Origin: Rossellomorea marisflavi
GTDB taxonomy: Bacteria; Bacillota; Bacilli; Bacillales; Bacillaceae_B
DNA length: 64,000 nt
Assembly (NCBI GenBank): GCA_003667865.1
Contig: CP033051.1
Span: 3,250,501 to 3,314,500, forward strand
Reading direction: 5' to 3'
Shown: positions 26,427 through 35,631 of the stretch, in pieces
Layout: every line of letters begins with the position of its first letter
How positions within the stretch are numbered: the first letter of the stretch is position 1
The notes under the pieces: model-generated
Told to the model about the DNA's origin: nothing
The model's database searches: none
Seen by the model: the letters and a program-made list of their open reading frames with translations, nothing else
Translations under genes and position numbers: made by a program

Positions 26427-26984
26427 ATGTCTACATTTAAGAAAGAAATTATAGAGTATAACACTCAGCGAACTTGCGGACTATGGCTTGTTTATATAGG
26501 TCTAATCATAATTCTCTCAGCTATTACCGGTGGAGAGTTATTTATTCAGCCGTATATAATTGGATTAGGGTATTTTATCGGGTATTTCGTGATATTTGTT
26601 TTTCCTTATGTAAACCAAAAATTATCTTATGGGAAAAGTTCTAAGTTTCAAGATAGAATGGACAACATTGCCGTTTTCCTTAATATTGTTTTATGTACCA
26701 TTTCCGGGTTAGTTATTGGTTTTGATGATTTAAGATTAATGTGGTTATGTATATTTATTGCTGTTGGGATTCACTTCTTTGGTTTTTATTTTTCTCAAGG
26801 AAGAGTTATGCTATTGTTAGCGACACTAACAATAGTGAACTCCTTTATAGGTATATTTTTGATCAGTGTTCCTTTCGTTGTTTTCGCAGTAATTGATGGT
26901 GTAATAAAGATTTCTTTTGGTGTTAAAATGATGCTTATGAAACGCCAAGTGTATCATAACAAATCAAATAATATTTCTTTGTGA
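26427..26984 (+). CDS. polytopic membrane protein, DUF6609-like
   Basis: ATG 26427 is preferred over 26418 because AAGGGGG sits nine bases before it. The 185-residue protein has six hydrophobic segments starting at about residues 17, 43, 78, 105, 128 and 150. Conserved-looking features are RTCGLWLVYIGLIII, the NQKLSYGKSSKFQ loop and DGVIKISFGV near the end. From memory it resembles DUF6609 proteins. Function unknown. Confidence 0.6.
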   Translation: MSTFKKEIIEYNTQRTCGLWLVYIGLIIILSAITGGELFIQPYIIGLGYFIGYFVIFVFPYVNQKLSYGKSSKFQDRMDNIAVFLNIVLCTISGLVIGFDDLRLMWLCIFIAVGIHFFGFYFSQGRVMLLLATLTIVNSFIGIFLISVPFVVFAVIDGVIKISFGVKMMLMKRQVYHNKSNNISL

Positions 26985-27225
26985 AGTCATGGAATAAATC
27001 TCTCTTATAAAGGTATTTGTATCATTAGCATTTTGAAATTTTATGAGGAGATTCTAATTACTTATACTTCGAAGCTAAATAATTTTGTGAAAGCCTTGAG
27101 GTTGTTTGGTTAGCTAAGACTTCATTATGTACCTTGACAAAATGCGTTTAAATACAAAGAGCATCACATTCTTTGGTATAGTGTGATTGTCCAGAAGACA
27201 CTACCAAACTGAAGAGGTGCCCTAT

Positions 27226-27569
27226 ATGATAGAGTATAATGAACAAAACAATCAACTACCAAAAGAAGTAAAATCCGTATTCAGTGAATTAGAGATTCTT
27301 AAGCGTCTTCGAAATGCTGATATTAAGAAATAGTGGGGAATTACAGTTTCGTATATGTTTCAACTTTTTTCTATCTCATTTTTGATCATAAAAGTTGGTT
27401 CAGCCTTCTTCAATCAAAAAAGGGGGATCTGTACTTGCTTATTAGTCATATTGTTTTTTCTAGATACATTGTTTTGTCGTGGCAAAATTGCTGTAAACAG
27501 ATCAACGAACACTTGGAGGTCTTTTTTATGAACTTTGCGATGAAGTTAATGAACTTGATTGGGCTGTAG
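27226..27569 (+). pseudogene. decayed IS4-type transposase N-terminus
   Basis: From ATG 27226 the frame gives VFSELEILKRLRNADIKK then TAG. Downstream, pieces in two frames spell SYMFQLFSISFL, HKSWFSLLQSKKGD and a stretch ending MNFAMKLMNLIGL. Together these follow the N-terminal region of IS4-type transposases (a helical segment, a short Phe-rich segment, then SKK and a YRFLN-type motif). Several frameshifts and stops separate them, and no catalytic domain follows. It is a relic of an insertion sequence. Confidence 0.55.
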
Positions 27570-27833
27570 CTTTTTATCAATTAATTGAGCTTCTTGAAGA
27601 TACCTAAAAAAAGACGAACAAGAAAATACAAAAAATAATTAAAAGTCAACTTCAGTAGTGGATTAATGGCCTAAGTAACTATATCAAGGCTTATTTGTCG
27701 ATTTCACTCTGCGTAGTTTGAGTTATTAATTATTGTGTTTGGAGCAAATGAATATCTGCTATGAAAGACATAGCCCCAAAATGTTCATTACTAAATTGAG
27801 GAGAGGCTAACGAACAGTGTATTCCTAACGAGA

Positions 27834-27868
27834 GCGTTGATCCAAGAAGGGATTAACGCTTTTTTGTT
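27834..27868 (+). terminator. family D hairpin, copy 2
   Basis: GCGTTGATCC and GGATTAACGC pair around AAGAAG, followed by TTTTTTGTTGAA. A TAACGAGA motif precedes it. It belongs with 4672, 31289, 46092 and 55305. Confidence 0.65.
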
Positions 27869-27957
27869 GAAATTTTATTGTATTAATGGTGCCGGTTTAT
27901 CAATGAAGAGAAAGCTTATAACAAATACACAAAACCTATCGGGAATGGGGCCGTACT

Positions 27958-28701
27958 ATGAAGAATGAATTATTCAATAATAAAACAAAAGAATATGCGA
28001 TAGGAAGACCTTCTTATCCGACAGACGTATTAAAAGTAATGAGAGACCTTGGAATTAGTGAACAATCTTCAATTGCAGATATTGGTGCAGGTACAGGACT
28101 CCTTACAAATTTGTTAGGGGAACTTGGGTGCAACGTGCTGGCAATTGAGCCGAACGAGTATATGCTTAAAGAGTGTAGAAGATATTGCTCAAAGAATAAT
28201 AATATTGAATTTATTCATGCACCAGCAGAAGACACTACATTGAATGATAATAGCGTTGATATAATTACCATTGCACAGGCATTTCATTGGTTTGATAAAC
28301 AGATATGTAAAATAGAATTTCAACGGATTTTAAAGAGAAATGGATATGTCATTATTTTATTCAATGAGATGCAGTTAGATAGTCAATTAGCTCAAGAGTA
28401 CACGGGTGTTTTACATAAATACAAAGTTAAAACCACGGCTGGCATTAGCGAATTTGACCCAGACAAAGAAAAGCTAAACTTTTTTGAGAAAGATTTTGAC
28501 ATGCATTTTTATGATTATTACCATACATTAACTGAGAAAGGTTTTGTGGATGGTGCACTATCGCTATCCTACACTCCATCAAAAGTAGATAGTAGTTATG
28601 AAGATTTTATAGCAGAGCTTTCACACCTATTTTCAAAATATCAACACAATGACACTGTTACATTCCATTATAAAACAGAGGTATGTATCTGTAGATTTTA
28701 A
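27958..28701 (+). CDS. class I SAM-dependent methyltransferase
   Basis: The 247-residue protein carries motif I IADIGAGTGLLTNLLGELG, an acidic residue after strand 2 (LAIEPNEYML), APAEDTTLNDNSVDIITIAQAFHWF and the post-motif strand VIILF. AQAFHWFD is typical of methyltransferase_11/UbiE-like enzymes acting on small molecules. GGGAATGGGG lies before the ATG. The C-terminus (EVCICRF) lacks the usual last strand motif, so a slight 3' truncation is possible. Confidence 0.8.
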   Translation: MKNELFNNKTKEYAIGRPSYPTDVLKVMRDLGISEQSSIADIGAGTGLLTNLLGELGCNVLAIEPNEYMLKECRRYCSKNNNIEFIHAPAEDTTLNDNSVDIITIAQAFHWFDKQICKIEFQRILKRNGYVIILFNEMQLDSQLAQEYTGVLHKYKVKTTAGISEFDPDKEKLNFFEKDFDMHFYDYYHTLTEKGFVDGALSLSYTPSKVDSSYEDFIAELSHLFSKYQHNDTVTFHYKTEVCICRF

Positions 28702-28795
28702 TACCGATAAAACTTTTATACTATTAAATATTCGGGTAGTAAGAACGGAACAGGGAGCTGTCTAGACAAAGCTCTAGATTATCTGAGGGGGAAGT

Positions 28796-29362
28796 ATGAA
28801 AAGATTAGTTATCATCACAGTAGGTAAAACCCATAGTGGAAAAACTACATTTGCGAAAGCTTTAGAAAGCAAGTTAACCAATTCTTTTATTATGGACCAA
28901 GATCATAATGCTGAATTTTTAAATACATATTATAAGTCTCTATTACCAAAAGAAGGGCCAAACATTCTAAAGCATTCTATATCTAAGGCAATTGTTGATT
29001 ATGCAATAGAATACACGGATTTTCATATTATTGTTAGTAGTGCTAATCGTACTAGAAAAGGGAGAAAGTATTTGCTAGAAGAAATATACGATAATAATGC
29101 ATTTGTGAGTATCTTGGTTCATTTTGATATCCCTGATGAAGTTCTTCATGAAAGAGTAACAAAAAGTCAAAGAAGTACCAATATTCTAAGGAGAGATTAT
29201 TCTAACTTTGAGGAAGTGCTTATTAGTCAACAGAGTGGTTCTATGAATAAAGATGTTGTGGATCCAGTAGATGGGGAAGCAGACTATTTATTTGTAGTTA
29301 GCGATAATAAGGAAGTTGATTCTGTGATTAAAGAAATTGTTCAAATTGCTAGATTTCACTAA
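28796..29362 (+). CDS. P-loop ATP-binding kinase-like protein
   Basis: The 188-residue protein has Walker A GKTHSGKTTFAKAL near its start, SFIMDQDHN as the second-strand acidic motif, HIIVSSANRTRKGRKYLLEE as a possible Walker B/lid region, and RVTKSQRSTNILRR, an Arg-rich lid. The pattern is of small-molecule kinases of the AAA_33/zeta-like type. GAGGGGGAAGT precedes the ATG. The substrate is unknown and no antitoxin gene is adjacent, so a toxin role is not supported. Confidence 0.75.
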   Translation: MKRLVIITVGKTHSGKTTFAKALESKLTNSFIMDQDHNAEFLNTYYKSLLPKEGPNILKHSISKAIVDYAIEYTDFHIIVSSANRTRKGRKYLLEEIYDNNAFVSILVHFDIPDEVLHERVTKSQRSTNILRRDYSNFEEVLISQQSGSMNKDVVDPVDGEADYLFVVSDNKEVDSVIKEIVQIARFH

Positions 29363-29581
29363 TTCATTGTCATCTTGTTAATGAGCAAAGGGTCAACAGA
29401 TGTAAAATCAGTATCTGTGTTTGATTTAATTTTAGATAGAGAGCATAAGAATAGAGCAAGAATTATTCAAGGAAGTTGCTACTTTCTTTATTGTGTAGGT
29501 TCAATTTAGTATAAAATTAAACTAAAGAAATAGAAGTGAAATCGAGATTAATCAATTGTGTTTTGAAAGGGGACGATTTCT

Positions 29582-29992
29582 ATGCTGAAAATAAAAGATA
29601 TGAATAAAGCAATGGACTATAAAAAAGCAATCATTACTCACCTTGTTGACTTGAAAAATCAAATTGAAAAAGGAATCATAAACGATTTAGATATATTAAA
29701 TAGAGATTTTGACTTAATCATACACACTCATAATTCTATAATCAAAGGGACTGTTAACCTTTTTGAATCGGAAGAAGAGAAAAGAACATTCTTAGACTAT
29801 GGTTTGAACGAACTTGGAAAGGAATTGGAAGAGTTACCTGGTGATATGACTGCATTTAATGTTACAGGTCCCATTCACATAAAAGGAGTAAAAATTACAA
29901 CTCTATCTAACCCTGAAAGAGAAACATTAGTGGACGAAATGATTGTTTTCTCAGATCAAGTACTTGGTATATCTGTTACATCAACTAATTAA
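29582..29992 (+). CDS. hypothetical cytoplasmic protein
   Basis: The 136-residue protein is helical at first (KDMNKAMDYKKAIITHLVDL) and later strand-rich (MTAFNVTGPIHIKGVKI). It has no signal peptide or membrane helix. GAAAGGGGACG precedes the ATG. I do not recognise a domain. Confidence 0.55.
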   Translation: MLKIKDMNKAMDYKKAIITHLVDLKNQIEKGIINDLDILNRDFDLIIHTHNSIIKGTVNLFESEEEKRTFLDYGLNELGKELEELPGDMTAFNVTGPIHIKGVKITTLSNPERETLVDEMIVFSDQVLGISVTSTN

Positions 29993-30042
29993 GTATAAGA
30001 ATATGTACTAAAACACTTAAAATAAAGAAACGCTAATATGAA

Positions 30043-30090
30043 ACAAGAACAGCTACTGGTCCAGGAGGGTTACTAGCTGTTCTTGTAAAG
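30043..30090. terminator. 13-bp hairpin between convergent genes
   Basis: ACAAGAACAGCTA and TAGCTGTTCTTGT are perfect arms around an 18-base loop. The loop text CTGGTCC also occurs at 25061 in a decayed copy. Confidence 0.6.
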
Positions 30091-30140
30091 TAATTTCATG
30101 TCTCTTTGTGACAACGAAGAGAGCATTTTCAGTAACTTGG

Positions 30141-30602
30141 TTAGTTAAATTCCATATACTCACCACTATTTGGATTAAAAGTATAAAACAATTTCTTATT
30201 ATCCTTATGTATTGTGATTAAGTAAAAATTACCCTCACTTATAGAAGGTACTACTTGCTGGCCGCTAACATTCTCAACTTTTGTACCGCCCTCATTTTGA
30301 AGTATAATTTCCTGTGCTTCATAAAAAGTATAATGAGGCTTGAATAGGGCAAATGTGAGCAACAGACCAAAAGTAAAAAGGCTAGAAGGTATAAGAACTC
30401 TCCAAAACTTTTTGACAAAATGCTTATCGTTTTCAATGTTTATTACAAAGAATAAGGTCAAAATCATTAGTATAATAAGAGGCGTTCTAAATGGGATTTC
30501 CATTACATTCACATATTCAGGTAGAGAAATAGAAAAATATATTACTACACTTATGGATAAGAGTATATAGACTATTAAAATACTCAAATATTTTCCTTGC
30601 AT
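30141..30602 (-). CDS. membrane protein with PepSY-like C-terminal domain
   Basis: The 153-residue protein has three hydrophobic segments (about 5-27, 38-56, 67-86). An extracytoplasmic domain follows, with TFYEAQEIILQNEGGTKVEN and KKLFYTFNPNSGEYMEF, a pattern like a PepSY fold. TTGGAGCGTGAAAAG precedes the ATG on the minus strand. Function unknown. Confidence 0.58.
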   Translation of the reverse strand: MQGKYLSILIVYILLSISVVIYFSISLPEYVNVMEIPFRTPLIILMILTLFFVINIENDKHFVKKFWRVLIPSSLFTFGLLLTFALFKPHYTFYEAQEIILQNEGGTKVENVSGQQVVPSISEGNFYLITIHKDNKKLFYTFNPNSGEYMEFN

Positions 30603-30703
30603 TACTTTTCACGCTCCAATAAATACACTGATTTGTGTATGTTATAATTATAGAAGTCAGAATTTTCAATAGACATAAAAGGTGGAGAAAGAAGGGAATT
30701 CAC

Positions 30704-30880
30704 TTGAAGCTTTTTAAAGATAAAATATACTGGACACTGCTACCATTTGCAATAATTATTGGTTTGTTTTTCATATTTATTTTTCCAAAAAGTAATAACT
30801 ATGCGTTTATAACAGTAATTGTATTTTGGATCGTTTATTATACTTGGACTTATTTTGTTAGGAAACGGAATAAAACGTAA
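30704..30880 (+). CDS. small two-helix membrane protein
   Basis: TTG 30704 follows AGAAGGG with a six-base spacer, giving a 58-residue protein (MKLFKDKIYWTLLPFAIII). It has two helices and a basic C-terminus (RKRNKT). The longer open frame to 30635 has no ribosome site. It diverges from the gene at 30141-30602. Confidence 0.52.
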   Translation: MKLFKDKIYWTLLPFAIIIGLFFIFIFPKSNNYAFITVIVFWIVYYTWTYFVRKRNKT

Positions 30881-30987
30881 TAACGAACAATACATTTCAA
30901 ACTGAGCTGTTAAGTGATTTCTTTTAAAGTGTAACATGTTTCGTATGTTAATCAGCCAATCATAAAAATTAAATGGGAGTTGCACTG

Positions 30988-31206
30988 ATGAGTATTGTAA
31001 CGAATCATGGAGATTCCGTAAAAGTAGTGTTTGTTTTTCAAAAAAGTGAACAAGTTGAAGAAGTGATACTTAATTCAGCACAAGTAACTGCATTATTAAG
31101 TTCGAAACAAGTTTGGATTGAAAAGTTTAGTAATAACTTGAAAATTGAGAACACGGTTTGGTCTTATGCCAATAATAATGTTTCTCTGCAAATTTATTTG
31201 AAGTAA
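30988..31206 (+). CDS. small hypothetical soluble protein
   Basis: The 72-residue protein starts MSIVTNHGDSVKVVFVFQKS and ends VSLQIYLK. It looks like a small beta-rich domain without membrane segments. GGGAG precedes ATG 30988; ATG 30973 is in frame but has no site. No family recognised. Confidence 0.45.
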   Translation: MSIVTNHGDSVKVVFVFQKSEQVEEVILNSAQVTALLSSKQVWIEKFSNNLKIENTVWSYANNNVSLQIYLK

Positions 31207-31288
31207 TTGTTGTGCAACAAGTGAATGTAAACATTATATTTAAAGACAGAAAATAGAAGTTTGTAACTTATTACGTTTACAAGAACGT

Positions 31289-31317
31289 TTATCCAAATGA
31301 GGATTGACGTTTTTTGT
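31289..31317 (+). terminator. family D hairpin, copy 3 (degenerate)
   Basis: AACGTTTATCC and GGATTGACGTT pair, followed by TTTTGTGATA. It is a diverged relative of the family D hairpins. Confidence 0.5.
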
Positions 31318-31376
31318 GATATATATTGGACTAACATAGTTGAAAAAAGATAAGGACCTTAAAAGGAGAAAAATGT

Positions 31377-31868
31377 ATGACTACAAAATACGTTTATTGG
31401 GGAGAAGCAAAAGTAAAATTAACTTGGAAATGTGAGCAACAGCTTCCACCAAGAGAACGAATAACAAGTGTTCATGGATTTTGTTTTAAAGCTGATAAAC
31501 TATTATTAGTAAATGTAACCCCTAGAGGTTGGGACTTTCCCGGAGGTCATATTGAGCATGAAGAAACGCCTGAAGAATGTTTAAAACGGGAAGCCTATGA
31601 AGAAGGTTATGTGACAGGGAGTTGCTCACTTCTAGGATATATAATAGTGGACCACAATGAAAATCCGAACTGGGATGAAAGGAGTCCGTACCCCAAACTA
31701 GGGTATCAAGTTTTTTATCGTATGGATATTGATCAATTACATGATTTTAAAGCCAAGCATGAGTCACTGGAAAGGATTCTTGTAAATCCAAGTGTAGTAA
31801 CAAAATATCACCATAAATGGAACGAACTGTACCAAGAAATACTTGATTACGCTTTGGTGTTAAAGTGA
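31377..31868 (+). CDS. Nudix hydrolase
   Basis: The 163-residue protein contains the Nudix box from GGHIEHEETPEECLKREA into YEEGYVTG. The REAYEEG end is one residue shorter than the usual REUXEEXG, a variant seen in some Bacillus family members as I recall. GWDFPGGHIE is the typical lead-in. The family hydrolyses nucleoside diphosphate derivatives; the substrate is unknown. AAAGGAG precedes the ATG. Confidence 0.82.
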   Translation: MTTKYVYWGEAKVKLTWKCEQQLPPRERITSVHGFCFKADKLLLVNVTPRGWDFPGGHIEHEETPEECLKREAYEEGYVTGSCSLLGYIIVDHNENPNWDERSPYPKLGYQVFYRMDIDQLHDFKAKHESLERILVNPSVVTKYHHKWNELYQEILDYALVLK

Positions 31869-31991
31869 TTTTCGCTTTATGACAGTATGAGATAATTTTG
31901 AAACGTCTCTTTGTTTATTTACCTTAAGTTGAAGGTAATGAAATAAGGACTATGAAGAAAATGGTTTATTAATGAGGGGGTTGGTTCCTGT

Positions 31992-32180
31992 ATGGTAATG
32001 AAAAGCATCGGATTTCCCATACTATATTTTGTAGTATCAATTGTTTGGCAGTTGATTTTTTATCAAGAGGTTAAATGGATTGATAATATAGGGGTATGTT
32101 TTATCATGTTCTTACTTTTTTTAGTGTATCATTATGGGAAAATGCGAAATCAATCAAAGAAAGACAATGATGGCAAATAG
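31992..32180 (+). CDS. small two-helix membrane protein
   Basis: The 62-residue protein has two hydrophobic helices (about 7-25 and 32-49) and a charged tail (RNQSKKDNDGK). GAGGGGG lies about 12 bases before ATG 31992, nearer the acceptable limit. Family unknown. Confidence 0.45.
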   Translation: MVMKSIGFPILYFVVSIVWQLIFYQEVKWIDNIGVCFIMFLLFLVYHYGKMRNQSKKDNDGK

Positions 32181-32267
32181 AAGATTACTTTTTAGCGCGT
32201 GCGGTACAAACGAAGAATAATAGAAGAAAAAATAAACCTTTAGTCTTCATATAAGGAGTGGCGGAAT

Positions 32268-32585
32268 GTGATCAAGTTAACTATATTTCTGGTTATTATG
32301 ATTTTATTCTTATATGGATTGATAAAGGATTACAGAGTTATCAAGAATGAATTGAGAAATAATCCAGTATCCGTTTTAATAGAGCTTGTATTCGTATTAA
32401 GTCTTTTTGTCTTTATGGCTAGTCTTATTAGTAAATTCTATACGCTTTCATATGTGGCTGCAATCCTTGTACTTTTACTTTCTTTAAAGAGGTTATTAAA
32501 CCTATGGAAAACGAACAAGATAAGAGTAATTCTCACCTTTGCGATCTTCGGATTATTTTTTTCTTTACCCTGCCTTTTAAATTAA
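32268..32585 (+). CDS. membrane protein, three to four helices
   Basis: GTG 32268 follows AAGGAGTGGCGG. The 105-residue product is almost entirely hydrophobic (segments about 3-18, 33-52, 57-75, 84-104) with Lys/Arg in the links. No family recognised. It is followed by a family of T-rich intergenic sequence without a clear terminator. Confidence 0.52.
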   Translation: MIKLTIFLVIMILFLYGLIKDYRVIKNELRNNPVSVLIELVFVLSLFVFMASLISKFYTLSYVAAILVLLLSLKRLLNLWKTNKIRVILTFAIFGLFFSLPCLLN

Positions 32586-32761
32586 ACAATAAGCATACCT
32601 GAGCTCTCTTTTGGTTTAAAGATGTTGAATCGTATAACAATTAGATATCTATGTTAATAGTATGTGAAATGGTAGTGGAAAAGGGTATACAAGGGAAATC
32701 ACAAGGCTTTCCTTTATTGATTATAGTAAAATCACTTTATAACTAATAGGTGGTGAAAATT

Positions 32762-33112
32762 TTGACGAGGAAAGTGTCACTCATGCTATTCGTACTTGTA
32801 TTTTCAGCAATCATTTATTTTTATCAACAAAATCCAATGGTGAGTGGTGAAGCAATCGTTCAGTCAGTTGATCATTTACAGAATCCGCCAGCGGAATGGG
32901 CAAATTCTATTCCTCCATTAGATTGGCAAAAGTTCAAACAACTACCGCCTGAAAATATTAGAGCAACACTAAATAGAAGAGATGGCATATGGTATACATT
33001 CTTAAATAGAAAGCAATGGGAGGTTACTATTAAATATAATGGCACTGAGCCAACAGTCGTATTTGACGCAACCACTGGTAATTTAATTGACCTAAATGGA
33101 CCGTTGAATTAG
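32762..33112 (+). CDS. exported or membrane-anchored hypothetical protein
   Basis: TTG 32762 follows AGGTGGTGAAAAT. The 116-residue product has an N-terminal helix (SLMLFVLVFSAIIYFY). Its surface domain includes LQNPPAEWANSIPPLDWQKF and ends WEVTIKYNGTEPTVVFDATT, then NLIDLNGPLN. The ending resembles a PepSY-type strand pair. Function unknown. Confidence 0.58.
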   Translation: MTRKVSLMLFVLVFSAIIYFYQQNPMVSGEAIVQSVDHLQNPPAEWANSIPPLDWQKFKQLPPENIRATLNRRDGIWYTFLNRKQWEVTIKYNGTEPTVVFDATTGNLIDLNGPLN

Positions 33113-33227
33113 AAAAGTTTCTTCAATTTAGAGACGGGTGCCAAAAACTGAAGTCAGCGATGAACTTAGGCTACTGTTTTCTAATAATTTGATGTAGTGT
33201 TAAGAAACGAATACCAGAAAGTATAAG

Positions 33228-33268
33228 GGCTTGGAGAGAAGTTTATTATTTCTTACCAAGTCTTTTTT
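33228..33268 (+). terminator. intrinsic terminator
   Basis: GGCTTGG and CCAAGTC pair with an extended AGAGAA/TTCTTA inner part, followed by seven T, after the gene at 32762. Confidence 0.6.
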
Positions 33269-33456
33269 TATTGCCATATAAGTAGTAGTAGTAATGTAAA
33301 TATAATACAGCTAACACGTTATATTCTTAATGATGAGCTAAGTGCACATTTTAAAATATTCTACTGAATGTTTTTAATTTTTCTAAAAAGAACCGAACTG
33401 TTTTTATATAATTGAAGTAATACATGTAATAAAACTAGAGGAGTGAAAAAAGGTAA

Positions 33457-33999
33457 TTGTTTATTGATGAACAAAAGGCAGAGATACTCTTTAATAAATA
33501 TAGAAATTATGTTTATAGAACTGCTTTACTTTTAACGAAGTCTCGTAGTTTAGCAGATGACATAACCCAAGAGACTTTTATTAGAGTATTGAGCAATTAT
33601 CAAACTTACGATCAATCGAGACCAATTAAACCATGGATCTATACGATTACGATGAATGTCGCAAAGACTGTTATGAAAAAACAAAAGATTCTAAAATACA
33701 TCTCTCTATTCTCTGATAATCTAACAAAAGATCAAATAAATTCAGTTGAAGATGATTATTTAAAAGTAGAGGAAATCCAAGAATTGTGGAAAGTAGTCAA
33801 TGAACTATCTTGGAAAAGTAAAGAAATTATCATATTACATTTTTACTTGGAGCTTACTTTAACAGAATGCTCTCATGTTTTAGGGATACCATTAGGTACA
33901 GCGAAATCAAGGCTACACACTGCACTAAAACAATTAAGGCGAATGGAATTAAACGGGATGTTTGATTTGACTAAGGTGGGATTTTATGAAGAGAAATGA
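33457..33999 (+). CDS. ECF-type RNA polymerase sigma factor
   Basis: The 180-residue protein has region 2 (FNKYRNYVYRTALLLTKS, ADDITQETFIRVLSNY, RPIKPWIYTITMN) and region 4 (SWKSKEIIILHFYLELTLTE, IPLGTAKSRLHTALKQL). The helix-turn-helix LGIPLGTAKSRL is typical of group IV sigma factors. The start is TTG 33457 with AAAAAGG close upstream. The stop overlaps the next ORF by 14 bp, the usual arrangement for a sigma factor and its membrane anti-sigma factor. Confidence 0.88.
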   Translation: MFIDEQKAEILFNKYRNYVYRTALLLTKSRSLADDITQETFIRVLSNYQTYDQSRPIKPWIYTITMNVAKTVMKKQKILKYISLFSDNLTKDQINSVEDDYLKVEEIQELWKVVNELSWKSKEIIILHFYLELTLTECSHVLGIPLGTAKSRLHTALKQLRRMELNGMFDLTKVGFYEEK

Positions 34000-34687
34000 C
34001 TTTAAGAAGCTATTTGACTATGTAGATAAAAGTGAAAATACTTCTGTTGAATTTCAGTCCGTTTGGAGAAAAACTCATCGAAGGAACTGGGTCAAAAGGT
34101 TATTTCAATCTTCTTTACATAATGTAGCCATTCTATTAACACTATTAATTCTGACACCTGTTTTGGGACATTTTGTAATGAATCAAAATCTAAATTCTGA
34201 GTCGTCTGATTTACTTTCTGAGCATAGTAATTTTTATATTTCAGGTAATGTATACAACCTTCCTAACCTTGTTTTAATTAAAGGATTGAGTAATCTACCA
34301 TTAGATACGGTGGTTACTATAGAGAAAATTGCTAGGGAAGATAATACGGTAGTTTTGGAAGAGGAGATTACGATAGATGCTGAAGGATCGTTTCAATTTG
34401 TAACGGAACGCTTAGAGAAGGATAGAGAATATTTGTTGAATGTTTCGATCTATTCTCACAATCAAACACAACGTGTAAAAGGTATTATGGGAGAAAATGG
34501 AGAACGGTTAGAAAGTTTTACTAGTGCCAATGGTATTTTTCAGTACCGTAAAAATAATGAAAATTTCTATGGATTAAGGTTGATGGGAGTAGCTTACAAA
34601 GTGGATGACAATAAATATCATCTTTTACCTAAATACTTAATGGATATTAAAGAATTCGAAGCTGCGGGTGTGAAAAAATCATACTAA
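33986..34687 (+). CDS. single-pass membrane protein, candidate anti-sigma factor
   Basis: The 233-residue protein has a short cytoplasmic N-terminus (FKKLFDYVDKSENTSVEFQS), one helix at about 46-66 (NVAILLTLLILTPVLGHFVM) and a large extracytoplasmic beta-rich domain. It has no zinc-binding HxxxCxxC motif, so it would be a non-ZAS anti-sigma factor. Its overlap with the sigma gene and its topology support the assignment; sequence alone does not prove it. Confidence 0.68.
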   Translation: MKRNDFKKLFDYVDKSENTSVEFQSVWRKTHRRNWVKRLFQSSLHNVAILLTLLILTPVLGHFVMNQNLNSESSDLLSEHSNFYISGNVYNLPNLVLIKGLSNLPLDTVVTIEKIAREDNTVVLEEEITIDAEGSFQFVTERLEKDREYLLNVSIYSHNQTQRVKGIMGENGERLESFTSANGIFQYRKNNENFYGLRLMGVAYKVDDNKYHLLPKYLMDIKEFEAAGVKKSY

Positions 34688-34758
34688 GTAGATGTTAATG
34701 CTGAACATAAATATTTATTGAGAGTATATAATCCGATGGTGGAAAGAAGTGTTAAAAT

Positions 34759-35631
34759 GTGAAGATTTGGAGGTTTATAAAAAAAGGATTTGAGCCGCTA
34801 CTTATTATAGTAGGAATTATATTTGTCAGTGCTTCTTCAGGTATATTTCAAGAACAGAAATTCTCTTTGCTAAACTACTGGAAACATGTAGTGTGGGTTT
34901 TAAACGACCTCGCCGATCCTTTACATTTGGTCTATATGAACCCGATTTCAGAAATTGAAAGAAATCTTTTTCCAATACTATTATTAGCTCTTGTTAGTAG
35001 TGCTAAAATTTTTTTCTTGGCATTAGCTCTTGCAATGATAGGTTCAGTTTTATTATTGACATTATACTTTTCTGTTGGAAAATTCTTTAAAAGAGCTTTA
35101 AACTCTTTTGCGCTGGTGTTTGGTGCATTGCCAGATATATTTATTATTGCTATTCTACAAGTATTTGTAATCTGGTATTTTAAGAAATTTGGGATACTAG
35201 TTATTGATATCGCTTCAGTAGGTGAAAACCAAGTAGTACTTCTACCGGCAATTGCTTTAAGTATATTACCTATGTTTTTCTTTTTAAGTTCGATGGTTTC
35301 TTTCTTAAAGGAAGAAGAAGGCCTTTCCTATGTTGACTTAGCAAAAAGTAAAGGGATTGGTAGATTCAGAATATTGTTTGTACATATGATTCGAAATATA
35401 TTAATCAGTTTAACCTACCACGGCAAGCAAATTATATGGATGATGTTATCAAATCTACTAATCCTTGAATATTTGTTTAATGTATTAGGGATTACTTCAT
35501 TTTTGTTCACATACAACACACCATCAATTTTTGCAGTAACAGCTATTTTGATGTTTATCCCTTTATATACCTTTCTGAAGTGTATACAAATCTTCATTTC
35601 TTCTAAGGTAGGAAAGGTGATGGATTTATGA
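34759..35631 (+). CDS. ABC transporter permease, oligopeptide (OppB/DppB)-like
   Basis: The 290-residue membrane protein has about six helices. A binding-protein-dependent permease loop reads YVDLAKSKGIGRFRILFVHM, the variant EAA motif that contacts an ATPase. It is shorter and more divergent than typical OppB. The GTG start has only a weak site (AAAGAAG), 71 bp after the candidate anti-sigma gene. The four-base overlap with the next permease shows coupling. No ATPase or solute-binding gene is in the window. Confidence 0.75.
   Translation: MKIWRFIKKGFEPLLIIVGIIFVSASSGIFQEQKFSLLNYWKHVVWVLNDLADPLHLVYMNPISEIERNLFPILLLALVSSAKIFFLALALAMIGSVLLLTLYFSVGKFFKRALNSFALVFGALPDIFIIAILQVFVIWYFKKFGILVIDIASVGENQVVLLPAIALSILPMFFFLSSMVSFLKEEEGLSYVDLAKSKGIGRFRILFVHMIRNILISLTYHGKQIIWMMLSNLLILEYLFNVLGITSFLFTYNTPSIFAVTAILMFIPLYTFLKCIQIFISSKVGKVMDL

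Noticed and set aside
27333..27569. 78-codon frame as a stand-alone gene
   Set aside because: It has no start site, and its text continues a transposase-like sequence from another frame; treated as part of a relic.
28796..29362. P-loop kinase considered as a zeta-type toxin
   Set aside because: No epsilon-type antitoxin gene is adjacent and the family includes many metabolic kinases.
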